Below are positions 17,317 to 24,707 of a stretch of 35,584 bases of DNA, piece after piece; the first letter of the stretch is position 1, and each line of letters starts with the position of its first letter. The DNA comes from Sphingobacteriaceae bacterium. GTDB taxonomy: Bacteria > Bacteroidota > Bacteroidia > B-17B0 > Aurantibacillaceae. The notes under the pieces are model-generated. The model saw only the letters and a program-made list of their open reading frames with translations. It had not been told where the DNA came from and ran no database searches. The stretch is taken from contig CANGGP010000035.1 in assembly GCA_947453445.1 (NCBI GenBank), positions 1 through 35,584 of the forward strand, written 5' to 3'. The position numbers and the translations under genes are program-made.

Positions 17317-18411
17317 TTATTGATCATTTTCTGAAACGCATTTTCTTATTGCATGTTGAATTAATAAGTCCCAGCCAAACTCAGATTGTGAACCTGTGTG
17401 TATTGCAATGCCTTGAGGGGCATACCCAAAAGCTAAAAGTACATATCCGCTTGGAGCAGTGCTATTACCTAGGCTGATTGCGCCATAATAATAATTATCT
17501 ACTTGCGTAGAAGTTAATGTAATTGGAGGACAAAAGGAACTATTGGATTGTTGTCCGCTATAAAATACAGCTGTTGTATAGTTATTGGTATGATTAGAAT
17601 AATCCGGATAATACGAAGCGCCAGGCGTAATGCTTGACCAAAACCAACGACCACATCCCCCTGAATAATAAGGTGAAAAGCAGTTAGCTGAATTGTTCAA
17701 AAGAGAACAAGCATTATAAACATTTCCAGTTGGGTTACAACCAAAATGAGTATTGTAATAAGCTGGACTAGTAGGAATAACGTATGGCGATGTGCCTGAA
17801 ATAAAATAACTTGGCACATGACATGTAATTACATTAGAGGAATTAATTAGTTGAACCTTTAATCCAAAAATCCCAGTACTTGTGCCAGGGTCAAAAACAT
17901 ATCCTTCAACATTAATGAATCCAACTTTTATTGAATCATTAATAAGACTATCTATTCTAGAGGTTAAGATTTCATAGACGCTTTCCAAGTCATTTGAATT
18001 TACTTTTAAGGAATTATCATTAATGGCAATTGTAGTACTTAAATTAAAATAAAACTTGTTATATGTTTCATTCGATTGAAAATCAAAATCATAATTTAAA
18101 ACTGCCTCCATTACCCAAGTTGCAGAATCTAAACTTAGGCTATCTATGTCTACTAGTCTTGCGGCTTGATCATGCGCCTTTCCTGCCGACTTAAATCGCT
18201 TAATTGTTAGTTCAAAATCACTAGAATTTAAGTTTAAAAATTTTTGAGGAACATGTTTAAGATTGTTAAACTGATAACTTGAATTTAAATCGTTTAAATT
18301 AAAGTTTTCTTGCATAGGATTAGGTTTCGAATCGGCATTTTTTTTACAGGCGATTATTATTAAGCATGTCGTAAAAGTGGCACATAGTGCAATTAATTTG
18401 AGTTTTTTCAT
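17317..18411 (-). CDS. Lipoprotein of unknown function, paired with T9SS cargo
   Basis: A 364-residue protein from MKKLKLIALCATFTT; the frame is open 11 codons further, but the promoter overlaps that stretch. The lipobox IIIAC gives lipidated C22, followed by KKNADSKP. The N-terminal third is rich in Asn, Leu and Ser (LNDLNSSYQFNNL) and contains DSATWVMEAVLNYDF, a segment I have seen in other Bacteroidota lipoproteins. The C-terminal half is rich in Tyr, Ser, Cys and Gly (HFGCNPTGNVYNACSLL, FSPYYSGGCGRWFW), with about eight Cys in total. I do not recognise the family. It is the first gene of a two-gene operon with the T9SS cargo gene 3 nt downstream, so a receptor, chaperone or immunity-like role for the partner is possible but unproven. 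Confidence 0.85.
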   Translation of the reverse strand: MKKLKLIALCATFTTCLIIIACKKNADSKPNPMQENFNLNDLNSSYQFNNLKHVPQKFLNLNSSDFELTIKRFKSAGKAHDQAARLVDIDSLSLDSATWVMEAVLNYDFDFQSNETYNKFYFNLSTTIAINDNSLKVNSNDLESVYEILTSRIDSLINDSIKVGFINVEGYVFDPGTSTGIFGLKVQLINSSNVITCHVPSYFISGTSPYVIPTSPAYYNTHFGCNPTGNVYNACSLLNNSANCFSPYYSGGCGRWFWSSITPGASYYPDYSNHTNNYTTAVFYSGQQSNSSFCPPITLTSTQVDNYYYGAISLGNSTAPSGYVLLAFGYAPQGIAIHTGSQSEFGWDLLIQHAIRKCVSENDQ

Positions 18412-18431
18412 TGGAATAGGTTTTACACTTC

Positions 18432-18462
18432 CAAACTTAAACAAAAATTTTAATGAAACAAA
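18432..18462 (-). promoter_or_regulatory. Consensus promoter of the lipoprotein/T9SS cargo operon
   Basis: On the minus strand, TTTG (18459-18462), exactly 19 nt, then TAAGTTTG (18432-18439), a perfect match to the Bacteroidota primary-sigma pattern TTTG-N19-TAnnTTTG. The ATG is 20 nt downstream of the -7 box. This suggests strong constitutive expression. Confidence 0.75.
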
Positions 18463-18478
18463 ATTTCACAAAGGTGAA

Positions 18479-20086
18479 CTAAAAATCCCGATAAGAATTC
18501 CAAAAACTGGTTTTAAAACCCAAATAGAAATAAGGGTTTTGTAATATATAACCCAGACTGTTTTTTTCTGAACGCTGAATATAACCCAACTCCAAGCGCA
18601 TATTCATATCGGGTACCAAATAATAGGTGAGTTTTAATGAGCTTTGCAATACAGTGGTTTTAATGCCCTGCGTGGTTTTATTGCCAAATTCCATTGAACG
18701 TGTATTGTAACTCACAAAAATATTTTGTCCAATGTTCGATTTGCTGTTGGCTGTGTCCTTGCCCACCAACACATGCATGCCCTGCCAGGCCAATTCAAAG
18801 CGCTTATGGCGGTAATTAACGAAGCCTAACAATTCCCTAAAATTAGCCCCGTATGGATGCGCCAATGGCATGCCGTAATGCGAATAATTTTGAACCACAA
18901 TACCGTGCGTGTAGGTAAATGGCCGAACTTCATTATACTCTGCCTGCAATTTTAAACCTTTTATACCCAAGGCGTTGATGTATTTTCCGCCCAATTGCCA
19001 ACCTTGTTTGTTAGCCCACCAACCACGATGCGCGCGAACCTCAGCCAGAAAAAATTCATCCACCGCCAACTGACCGTATAATTTTAAATGCTTAAACAAA
19101 GTGGCATTTAAATTTAATCCCAAAAACGAATTGTCCGACGAGCCAATGGAATACTCAACAGGACGGAAAAAAATAATCGGGTTTAAATAATTGGGATCAA
19201 AATTGCGCACCTGGTTGGTGTCGATACCACGCCAAATCACATTTTCAAACAAACCTACTTGTAACTCCTTTAAAATATTGTAACTCAAGTAATGAAAGCT
19301 GCCAAATTTGTTCTTGAATTTATCTTTAATGCCATTGGCATAAGTCACATCATACATCCACGTATACCAAACATTGTATTGAAAGCGCCAAAAATTAGAG
19401 TTGATTCTAAAAAAAGGATAAGCAGGGGCATAATCACTTAGCAGCAAACTTCTGTAGCCATCACCAATAAAATGTTTGTCGCGCCCCAATTGAAAATTAA
19501 ATATTTTGTTGTTGTTGGGCGAATAGGATACATAACCCATAAAATCGAAAAAGGTATAAGGACTCCCGGTTTTTCCATATGCTTGTCCGAGTTCAGGTAT
19601 CAGTCTTTTTTTGGCAATACTGGTATCTAAAAAAAACGGGAACTGGGATTTGCCGCCATACACTGTGCCGGCAAAAGTAAAATCGTTGTTGATGTTGACT
19701 TTAAGGTGCGTGCCCCCAAGCAACGATTGAATAGGCTTTTGCAGTAATAGGTCGTATCCGCTTTCAACATCCAAAACAGGATGGGCCTGCACATTATACC
19801 AAATGCGTTTTTCAGGTTTTTCGTTCAGCATTTTACTGAAGAAAAAATTCTTAAAAGCATAAAACTTAAAAGGAATAGCGCTATCATTTGCCTGCGAAAA
19901 AGTAGAACTTAAATAAGGTTTAAAGGAGGAGTGAAATTTTAAATTTGGTTGATTGATGTTCCAATAATCAAAGGCCTCTTGCATATCGGCATTGATAAAG
20001 GCATTGCGGGCCATTTGATCATACTGCGCATTGCTGACAAAGGCACAGAAAAAAAATATGCAAACAAAAAAATGTTTCACGGGCAT
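18479..20086 (-). CDS. RemB-like / Wzi-type outer-membrane protein
   Basis: The 535-residue protein has a signal peptide (MPVKHFFVCIFFFCAFVSNAQ); the frame runs 11 codons further up, but this Met gives the export signal. The mature protein has many alternating hydrophobic strands and ends in Phe (SFWNSYRDF), as outer-membrane barrels do. The block LGRDKHFIGDGYRSLLLSD, followed by YPFFRI, resembles the RemB gliding-motility/capsule-assembly (Wzi) family. In Flavobacterium johnsoniae RemB is a surface protein needed for normal gliding motility. The exact role here is not known; binding or assembly of surface polysaccharide is the likeliest. It lies 67 nt upstream of the lipoprotein operon's start but that operon has its own promoter. 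Confidence 0.75.
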   Translation of the reverse strand: MPVKHFFVCIFFFCAFVSNAQYDQMARNAFINADMQEAFDYWNINQPNLKFHSSFKPYLSSTFSQANDSAIPFKFYAFKNFFFSKMLNEKPEKRIWYNVQAHPVLDVESGYDLLLQKPIQSLLGGTHLKVNINNDFTFAGTVYGGKSQFPFFLDTSIAKKRLIPELGQAYGKTGSPYTFFDFMGYVSYSPNNNKIFNFQLGRDKHFIGDGYRSLLLSDYAPAYPFFRINSNFWRFQYNVWYTWMYDVTYANGIKDKFKNKFGSFHYLSYNILKELQVGLFENVIWRGIDTNQVRNFDPNYLNPIIFFRPVEYSIGSSDNSFLGLNLNATLFKHLKLYGQLAVDEFFLAEVRAHRGWWANKQGWQLGGKYINALGIKGLKLQAEYNEVRPFTYTHGIVVQNYSHYGMPLAHPYGANFRELLGFVNYRHKRFELAWQGMHVLVGKDTANSKSNIGQNIFVSYNTRSMEFGNKTTQGIKTTVLQSSLKLTYYLVPDMNMRLELGYIQRSEKNSLGYILQNPYFYLGFKTSFWNSYRDF

Positions 20087-20128
20087 CCAAAAATAAACAA
20101 AAAGTATGGGTATGCTCATCTTGTTTTA

Positions 20129-20145
20129 CCACGAATGCACGAATG
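20129..20145 (-). repeat. ATTCGTG-type intergenic repeat, single unit
   Basis: The 17-nt sequence ccacgaatgcacgaatg is an exact inverted copy of 21594-21610 (cattcgtgcattcgtgg). It belongs to the short ATTCGTGG-rich repeats of the 21400-21615 gap. The plus-strand T9SS gene lies between the two copies. Confidence 0.6.
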
Positions 20146-20272
20146 TTGTATTATTTTTTAGACATTTAGCTCCAAAGCATCTTACAGAGCAGATAAATTT
20201 ATTGTACAGTACATAGTAATGAGCAGGTGAAATTTTTTCTGATTCTCTTTTGGTTAATTTTGATATATATCC

Positions 20273-21376
20273 ATGAAGAAACTGTTTTTCATAATTGTAA
20301 CCTGGTTTTATGTGGGCATACTAACTGCTCAAACTTTATTTGTTGTTGCAAATCCTTCAGTGGTATGTTCGGGTTTTTCAAGCACATTAACTACTTTTTT
20401 AGGCAGTTCAACAAGCATCTCTTATACATGGACGGCATCTTCCAACCTGATACAATTTTCAAATCCAAATTCACAAACTACAACCGTTAGCGGCAATTTG
20501 CAAGGTCCCTATACTGTTACTTGTACAGCTGTATCAGGCACTACAAGCTATCAAGCACAAACCCAATTAATTTTTGGCCAAAATTTAATAATTCACTTAT
20601 CTGCAAGCCAAGCCACAACTTGTATTCAAGACAATCAATACAAATTATCGAAGCCGGTTACCTTGCTTGCAAGCGGTGCCAGTTCTTATGTGTGGTTTCC
20701 ATATTTGAACACGCCGACAATTCCATATCAATTAATTATTCGGCCAAGTTCAACAACTTGTTATACTGTGCTCGGAAGTAACAGCGTTTGTAGTGGTTCT
20801 GCAGTCATTTGCGTAACGGTAAACCCGCAATTTACTATTGATGTTGCACCAATTAACCCTACTATTTGTGCAGATGAACAGATTTCATTAGTAATGCGCA
20901 ATCCCGGACCGGGATATGCAGGACCATTAAGTGCCTGTATTTTTCGTTGGATCGATCCTCAGCCTATTTCGATGAGTCCCGCAAATGGGTATTCGTCGAG
21001 CGTGAATGTCTTTCCAATGTCAAATAGCACCTATACTGCTGAAATAGTTGATGCCGCCGGATGTGTTTCAATGCCTCAGAAAGTGAATGTTAACGTACAA
21101 AAATGCCTTGGCTTAAAAGATGAATCAAAGGATCGATTTGTGTTTTTTCAAAACAGTATTTCCGGTGAATTTTATTTGAATGGTCCAATTAGTAGTCTTC
21201 AATCAATCGACCTAATTGATTTAAATGGCCGCCTGCTGCTCGACATCAAGGAGCAGTTTAAAAAGGATGATGGTCCTGTACCGATAAATATTCAAGCTTT
21301 TCCAACAGGCATGTATTTATTAAAACTCAGCGGGCAAGATGGAAAAATATTTTACACCAAAATAAGTAAGCAGTAG
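20273..21376 (+). CDS. T9SS type A sorting domain protein with Ig-like repeats
   Basis: A 367-residue secreted protein with signal peptide MKKLFFIIVTWFYVGILTAQ. Two or three Ig/PKD-like beta modules follow, each with paired cysteines and Thr/Ser-rich strands: TVCTAVSG-type strands near residue 80, TTCYTVLGSNSVCSGSAVICVTV around 160, and STYTAEIVDAAGCVSMPQKVNVNV around 260. The T9SS tail runs from ~residue 290 (FYLNGPISSLQSIDLIDLNGRLLL, PTGMYLLKLSG, ending KISKQ), although the usual YPNP motif is degenerate (FQNSISGEF). A perfect -7 box TAATTTTG (20255-20262) sits only 10 nt before the ATG, so the message may have almost no leader. It is transcribed alone, divergent from the RemB-like gene. 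Confidence 0.85.
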   Translation: MKKLFFIIVTWFYVGILTAQTLFVVANPSVVCSGFSSTLTTFLGSSTSISYTWTASSNLIQFSNPNSQTTTVSGNLQGPYTVTCTAVSGTTSYQAQTQLIFGQNLIIHLSASQATTCIQDNQYKLSKPVTLLASGASSYVWFPYLNTPTIPYQLIIRPSSTTCYTVLGSNSVCSGSAVICVTVNPQFTIDVAPINPTICADEQISLVMRNPGPGYAGPLSACIFRWIDPQPISMSPANGYSSSVNVFPMSNSTYTAEIVDAAGCVSMPQKVNVNVQKCLGLKDESKDRFVFFQNSISGEFYLNGPISSLQSIDLIDLNGRLLLDIKEQFKKDDGPVPINIQAFPTGMYLLKLSGQDGKIFYTKISKQ

Positions 21377-21457
21377 TTTTCATCAATTTACATTTTTGCC
21401 TTCGTGGCAACAATCTGCATTCTGCAATTCTTGAATTCGTGTCAAATCGAACTAAAA

Positions 21458-21485
21458 AAGCCTGTCTCATTTCTGAAACAGGCTT
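21458..21485 (-). terminator. Terminator with GAAA loop, distal copy
   Basis: Read on the minus strand, a 12-bp stem (with one G-U pair) closes a GAAA tetraloop and is followed by a T-run (21454-21459). It is nearly identical to the terminator at 21627-21654. It may serve as a backup for mdh or end an older transcript. Confidence 0.8.
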
Positions 21486-21513
21486 CTTAAAAAAAATGAG
21501 CGGATTTCCTTTT

Positions 21514-21572
21514 GCCACTAATTGCACGAATTGGTTTGTACTCTATTCGTGAAAATTAGTGCAATTCGTGGC
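21514..21572. repeat. Imperfect inverted repeat of ATTCGTG family
   Basis: Arms 21514-21532 and 21554-21572 are 19 nt with two mismatches (gccactaattgcacgaatt against the complement of aattagtgcaattcgtggc). Further ATTCGTG units occur at 21410-21417, 21433-21441 and 21594-21610. This 299-nt gap (21377-21675) holds only these repeats and two terminators. Confidence 0.75.
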
Positions 21573-21593
21573 TAATTGTTGAACCTGTTCATG

Positions 21594-21610
21594 CATTCGT
21601 GCATTCGTGG
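21594..21610 (+). repeat. ATTCGTG-type intergenic repeat, single unit
   Basis: cattcgtgcattcgtgg, the exact inverted partner of 20129-20145. It contains two tandem cattcgtg units. Confidence 0.6.
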
Positions 21611-21626
21611 CGAATAGGCAACAAAA

Positions 21627-21654
21627 AAACCCGTCTCATTTCTGAAACAGGCTT
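21627..21654 (-). terminator. Terminator of mdh, GAAA loop
   Basis: On the minus strand the RNA pairs 12 bp around a GAAA tetraloop, with three G-U pairs in place of Watson-Crick pairs of its sister at 21458-21485, and is followed by a seven-T run. On the plus strand these positions would be C-A mismatches, so it works only for mdh. It lies 21 nt past the mdh stop. Confidence 0.88.
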
Positions 21655-21675
21655 TCATTATAAATTCAAATAAAA

Positions 21676-22614
21676 TTAAATCACTTTCATTTCCGATAAC
21701 ACGCTGTTCATGCTTCTTACAGCATCAGCACTCTTGTTAAAGGCTGCTTGTTCTTCAGCATTTAATTTATAGTCAACAATTTTCTCCCAACCGTTTTTGC
21801 CAATTACAACAGGAACACCCAAACAAATATCTTTTTGTCCGTATTCACCATCTAAATAAACACAACAAGGGAATAATTTTTTCTGATCATTTACGATGCT
21901 GTTTACCAAAGCAGCTACTGCTGCACCCGGTGCATACCAAGCACTGGTGCCCAACATACCGGTTAAGGTAGCGCCACCAACCATGGTGTCGGCTGCAACT
22001 TTTTGCAAAGTGGCGGCATCAATAAATTGAGAAACCGGTACACCTGTATTGGTTGCTAAACGTGTTAATGGAATCATGGTTGTATCGCCATGACCGCCAA
22101 TTACCACGCCATTGATATCGCTGGCAGGTGCATTTAAAGCGTTTGATAAATAAAATTTAAAACGGGCACTATCCAAAATACCACCCATACCAATGATTCT
22201 GTTTTTAGGCAATTTGCTGTCTTTTAAAGCCAAGTAAGTCATGGTATCCATTGGGTTACTTACCACAATAATGATCGCTTCAGGCGAATATTTTAAAATG
22301 TTTGCAGTTACATCTTTTACAATGCCGGCGTTAATGCCAATCAATTCTTCACGCGTCATGCCCGGCTTACGCGGAATACCGCTGGTAATTACCACCACAC
22401 TGCTGCCGGCTGTTTTGCTGTAATCGCCGGTACTACCGCTGATGCGCGTATTAAAACCATTTAAGGTAGCTGTTTGCATTAAATCAGTGGCTTTGCCTTC
22501 AGCAAAATTTGGTTTAATGTCAAGGATTACTACTTCACTTGCAATTTTGTTAAGCGCAATGTATTCTGCGCAGCTGGCGCCTACATTTCCTGCTCCGATA
22601 ACTGAAACTTTCAT
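21676..22614 (-). CDS. mdh: Malate dehydrogenase, LDH-like type
   Basis: The 312-residue enzyme interconverts malate and oxaloacetate with NAD in the TCA cycle. The Rossmann motif GAGNVG is at residues 7-12 and D32 (ILDIKP) favours NAD over NADP. The substrate loop carries IPRKPGMTREEL, whose arginines bind the dicarboxylate, and the catalytic His is H175 in GGHGDTTMIPL. The sequence follows the LDH-like MDH subgroup common in Bacteroidota. It is monocistronic, with a terminator behind it. A perfect -7 box (TACTTTTG, minus strand, 22745-22752) lies about 130 nt upstream and implies a long leader that contains the hairpin at 22644-22710. Confidence 0.97.
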   Translation of the reverse strand: MKVSVIGAGNVGASCAEYIALNKIASEVVILDIKPNFAEGKATDLMQTATLNGFNTRISGSTGDYSKTAGSSVVVITSGIPRKPGMTREELIGINAGIVKDVTANILKYSPEAIIIVVSNPMDTMTYLALKDSKLPKNRIIGMGGILDSARFKFYLSNALNAPASDINGVVIGGHGDTTMIPLTRLATNTGVPVSQFIDAATLQKVAADTMVGGATLTGMLGTSAWYAPGAAVAALVNSIVNDQKKLFPCCVYLDGEYGQKDICLGVPVVIGKNGWEKIVDYKLNAEEQAAFNKSADAVRSMNSVLSEMKVI

Positions 22615-22643
22615 ATGTCTATATTTATTTTGGTTTATTTGCC

Positions 22644-22710
22644 ATATGTTATACCCAAATCTTAATTGGCGTTTGCTTAAGCAAACTTTTTGTTAGTGGG
22701 TATTTCATAT
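22644..22710 (-). promoter_or_regulatory. Long hairpin in the mdh leader
   Basis: Outer arms ATATG (22644-22648)/CATAT (22706-22710), a symmetric 2-by-2 internal loop, then ATACCCA (22651-22657)/TGGGTAT (22697-22703), enclose a perfect 16-nt palindrome gtttgcttaagcaaac (22671-22686). It is 30 nt upstream of the mdh ATG and downstream of the likely promoter. It could be a regulatory RNA structure or a palindromic operator. Confidence 0.45.
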
Positions 22711-22744
22711 AATAATTTTTAAAGGTTAATTAGTCTTGAGAGAG

Positions 22745-22752
22745 CAAAAGTA
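22745..22752 (-). promoter_or_regulatory. Likely -7 box of mdh
   Basis: TACTTTTG on the minus strand is a perfect TAnnTTTG match. The closest TTTG is 15 nt upstream (22768-22771), shorter than the usual 19, so the -33 assignment is uncertain. Confidence 0.4.
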
Positions 22753-22806
22753 AAGGATTTACCAAGACAAATAAAATAAATTTTTCAGGACCAAATAGGT
22801 TTTAGA

Positions 22807-22839
22807 TGTCGAAAAAAATAAACAATCAAACTTTCGACA
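22807..22839 (-). terminator. Weak inverted repeat after gatA
   Basis: Arms tgtcgaaa (22807-22814) and tttcgaca (22832-22839), with a 17-nt loop, lie 25 nt past the gatA stop. There is no T-run after it on the minus strand, so this is at best a weak terminator. Confidence 0.3.
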
Positions 22840-22863
22840 CCCAATCAGTTTTGCGCTATACAA

Positions 22864-24285
22864 TTACAAAGGATTAATTTGTGCAGCCATTGCGAACAGT
22901 TTGGCCTCCTCAAAATAATCGGCCATCAATTGTATACCCATGGGCAAACCATTGCTGTGTAAGCCGCAAGGCACTGAAATGGCGGGCACACCGGCAATGT
23001 TGGCTTGTACGGTAAAGATATCTTCCAAATACATTTTAATTGGATCGGCGCTGTTTTTGCCAAATTCAAATGCTGTACCCGGTGTTGAAGGGGTAATGAT
23101 AAAATCAAAATCTTTTAAAATGGCCTTGGTTTTATCGTGAATGATTCTTCTCACTTTTTGACCTTTGCTGAAATAAGCATCGTAATAACCTGCACTTAAC
23201 ACAAAGGTTCCCAACATAATTCTTCTTTTCACTTCCTTGCCAAAGCCTTCGCTGCGTGTTTTTTTGTAAGTGCTTTCCAAATCACCGGCTTTATCACTGC
23301 GGTATCCATAATGAATGCCGGCAAAGCGCGAGAGGTTAGATGAAGCTTCTGCCGTTGTAATCACGTAATACACGGGCACCATAAAATCTAAATATGGAAA
23401 ACTCACAGGCTCAACGCTGTGTCCTTGTGATTTTAGAAATTCAATTTGTTTTAAAACAGCAGCTTTCACTTCAGGATCCAAACCATCGGCCTCAACACAT
23501 TCTTTTAAATAGGCGAATTTGAATTTTTTATCTGTGTTTAATAAATTTGAATATGCAGGCACTGCTTGCGACGATGAGGTATTGTCGTGGGCATCAAGCC
23601 CGCTAATGATTTCACAAATCAAGGCATTGTCGGCTACGGTTTTGGTAATAGGACCAATTTGATCGAATGAAGAAGCATAAGCAATTAAGCCATAACGCGA
23701 CACACGGCCGTAAGTTGGTTTAAAGCCAACAGTACCTGTAAAAGAAGCGGGTTGACGAATCGAACCGCCGGTATCAGAGCCCAAACTCACATGGCATAAA
23801 CCTGCAGCCACTGCAGCTGCTGCGCCACCCGAAGAACCGCCCGGCACACATTTTTCGTTTAAAGGGTTTAACACATTTCCAAAAGCAGAGTTTTCGTTGC
23901 TGCTGCCCATGGCAAATTCATCACAATTTAAACGGCCAATAATAATGGCATCTTCCGCCAACATTCTTTCTACAACTGTAGCAGAATAAAGCGATTCAAA
24001 GCCTTCTAAAATTTTTGAAGAAGCCGATACCTTATGGCCTTGGTAACAAATATTGTCTTTTAAGCCAACCAATACTCCGGCCAAACGACCGGCCTTTCCG
24101 GCTTTTAATTTTTCATCAATCGCTAGGGCTTGTTTTTTTGCCGAAGCTTCAAAAACTTCCAAAAAAGCATTGAGCTGTTTTTTTTGTTGAATGGCTGCAA
24201 TGCTTTCTTCAACAATGGATAAACATGAAATTTTCTTTTGCTTTAAATCCGATTGGAGCTCAGAAATGCTGGTAAATTGATACAC
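22864..24285 (-). CDS. gatA: Glu-tRNA(Gln)/Asp-tRNA(Asn) amidotransferase subunit A
   Basis: A 473-residue amidase-signature enzyme that releases ammonia from glutamine for GatB to amidate Glu-tRNA(Gln). The Ser-cisSer-Lys triad is visible: K76 in GLKDNI, S151 in GGSSGGAAAAVAAG and S175 in GSDTGGSIRQPA. Blocks GRLNCDEFAMGSSNENSAFG, GFKPTYGRVSRYGLIAYASS and FDQIGPI are specific to GatA among amidases, as is the C-terminal NIAGVPAISVPCG. gatB and gatC are not adjacent, so the subunits are encoded elsewhere. tatA lies upstream with its own terminator between the two, so gatA has a separate promoter (not clearly seen). Confidence 0.96.
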   Translation of the reverse strand: MYQFTSISELQSDLKQKKISCLSIVEESIAAIQQKKQLNAFLEVFEASAKKQALAIDEKLKAGKAGRLAGVLVGLKDNICYQGHKVSASSKILEGFESLYSATVVERMLAEDAIIIGRLNCDEFAMGSSNENSAFGNVLNPLNEKCVPGGSSGGAAAAVAAGLCHVSLGSDTGGSIRQPASFTGTVGFKPTYGRVSRYGLIAYASSFDQIGPITKTVADNALICEIISGLDAHDNTSSSQAVPAYSNLLNTDKKFKFAYLKECVEADGLDPEVKAAVLKQIEFLKSQGHSVEPVSFPYLDFMVPVYYVITTAEASSNLSRFAGIHYGYRSDKAGDLESTYKKTRSEGFGKEVKRRIMLGTFVLSAGYYDAYFSKGQKVRRIIHDKTKAILKDFDFIITPSTPGTAFEFGKNSADPIKMYLEDIFTVQANIAGVPAISVPCGLHSNGLPMGIQLMADYFEEAKLFAMAAQINPL

Positions 24286-24309
24286 TTTAAAAATATTTAA
24301 TAAACAACA

Positions 24310-24338
24310 AAAGCGTTATCCCTTAAGAATAACGCTTT
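24310..24338 (-). terminator. Rho-independent terminator after tatA
   Basis: A 10-bp stem (aaagcgttat at 24310-24319, ataacgcttt at 24329-24338) with a 9-nt loop. The following minus-strand sequence is T-rich but interrupted (ttgttgttta). It lies 17 nt past the tatA stop and separates tatA from gatA. Confidence 0.75.
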
Positions 24339-24355
24339 AAAATAATTTTAGGATC

Positions 24356-24547
24356 TTATTTTTTTTCTATACCCGAATCTTGATTGCCTTTGCTGGCATC
24401 TTTAAATTCCTTCATGCCTTGGCCTAAACCCTTCATTAATTCAGGAATTTTTTTGCCGCCAAACATTAACAACACAATAATTAAAATAATAATGATTTCA
24501 GGGGCACCAAGTCCGCCTAATAATCCAAGAATAAATGCTAAACTCAT
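24356..24547 (-). CDS. tatA: Twin-arginine translocase subunit TatA/TatE
   Basis: The 63-residue protein has a short N-terminus, one membrane helix ([16 protein letters not shown]), the FGGKKIPEL hinge, and an amphipathic helix ([14 protein letters not shown]), then a charged tail. This is the standard TatA/E design: TatA oligomerises to form the pore for folded proteins with twin-arginine signals. The N-terminal Gly-rich stretch [11 protein letters not shown] is common in Bacteroidota members. tatC is not adjacent in this window. It is probably a single-gene unit ended by the hairpin at 24310-24338. Confidence 0.94.
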   Translation of the reverse strand: MSLAFILGLLGGLGAPEIIIILIIVLLMFGGKKIPELMKGLGQGMKEFKDASKGNQDSGIEKK

Positions 24548-24653
24548 GATAACAAATTAGAGTACAAATGTACTCAATTCAATCAAGTAAGCAAATCGCT
24601 TGTGAATTGTTAAAATACAAAGGTTAAACATGCGGCAATTTTGTTTGTTGTTT

Positions 24654-24684
24654 CTTGTAATTCAAAAGCTTTGAACTATATTTA
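24654..24684 (+). promoter_or_regulatory. Promoter of the Asp-box T9SS gene
   Basis: cTTG (24654-24657), a 19-nt spacer and TATATTTA (24677-24684; 7 of 8 to TAnnTTTG). The upstream ATG at 24684 overlaps this box, so translation should begin at the ATG at 24708. Confidence 0.55.
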
Positions 24685-24707
24685 TGTTCTTCAAAATTTT
24701 AAAAAAG

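Noticed and set aside
20129-21610. Insertion-sequence-like element bounded by 17-nt inverted repeats
   Set aside because: The only gene inside is a T9SS cargo gene; no transposase and no target-site duplication can be seen. Kept only as a repeat observation.
21377-21675. CRISPR-like array in the ATTCGTG repeats
   Set aside because: The units are short, irregularly spaced and in both orientations, with no spacers of constant length.
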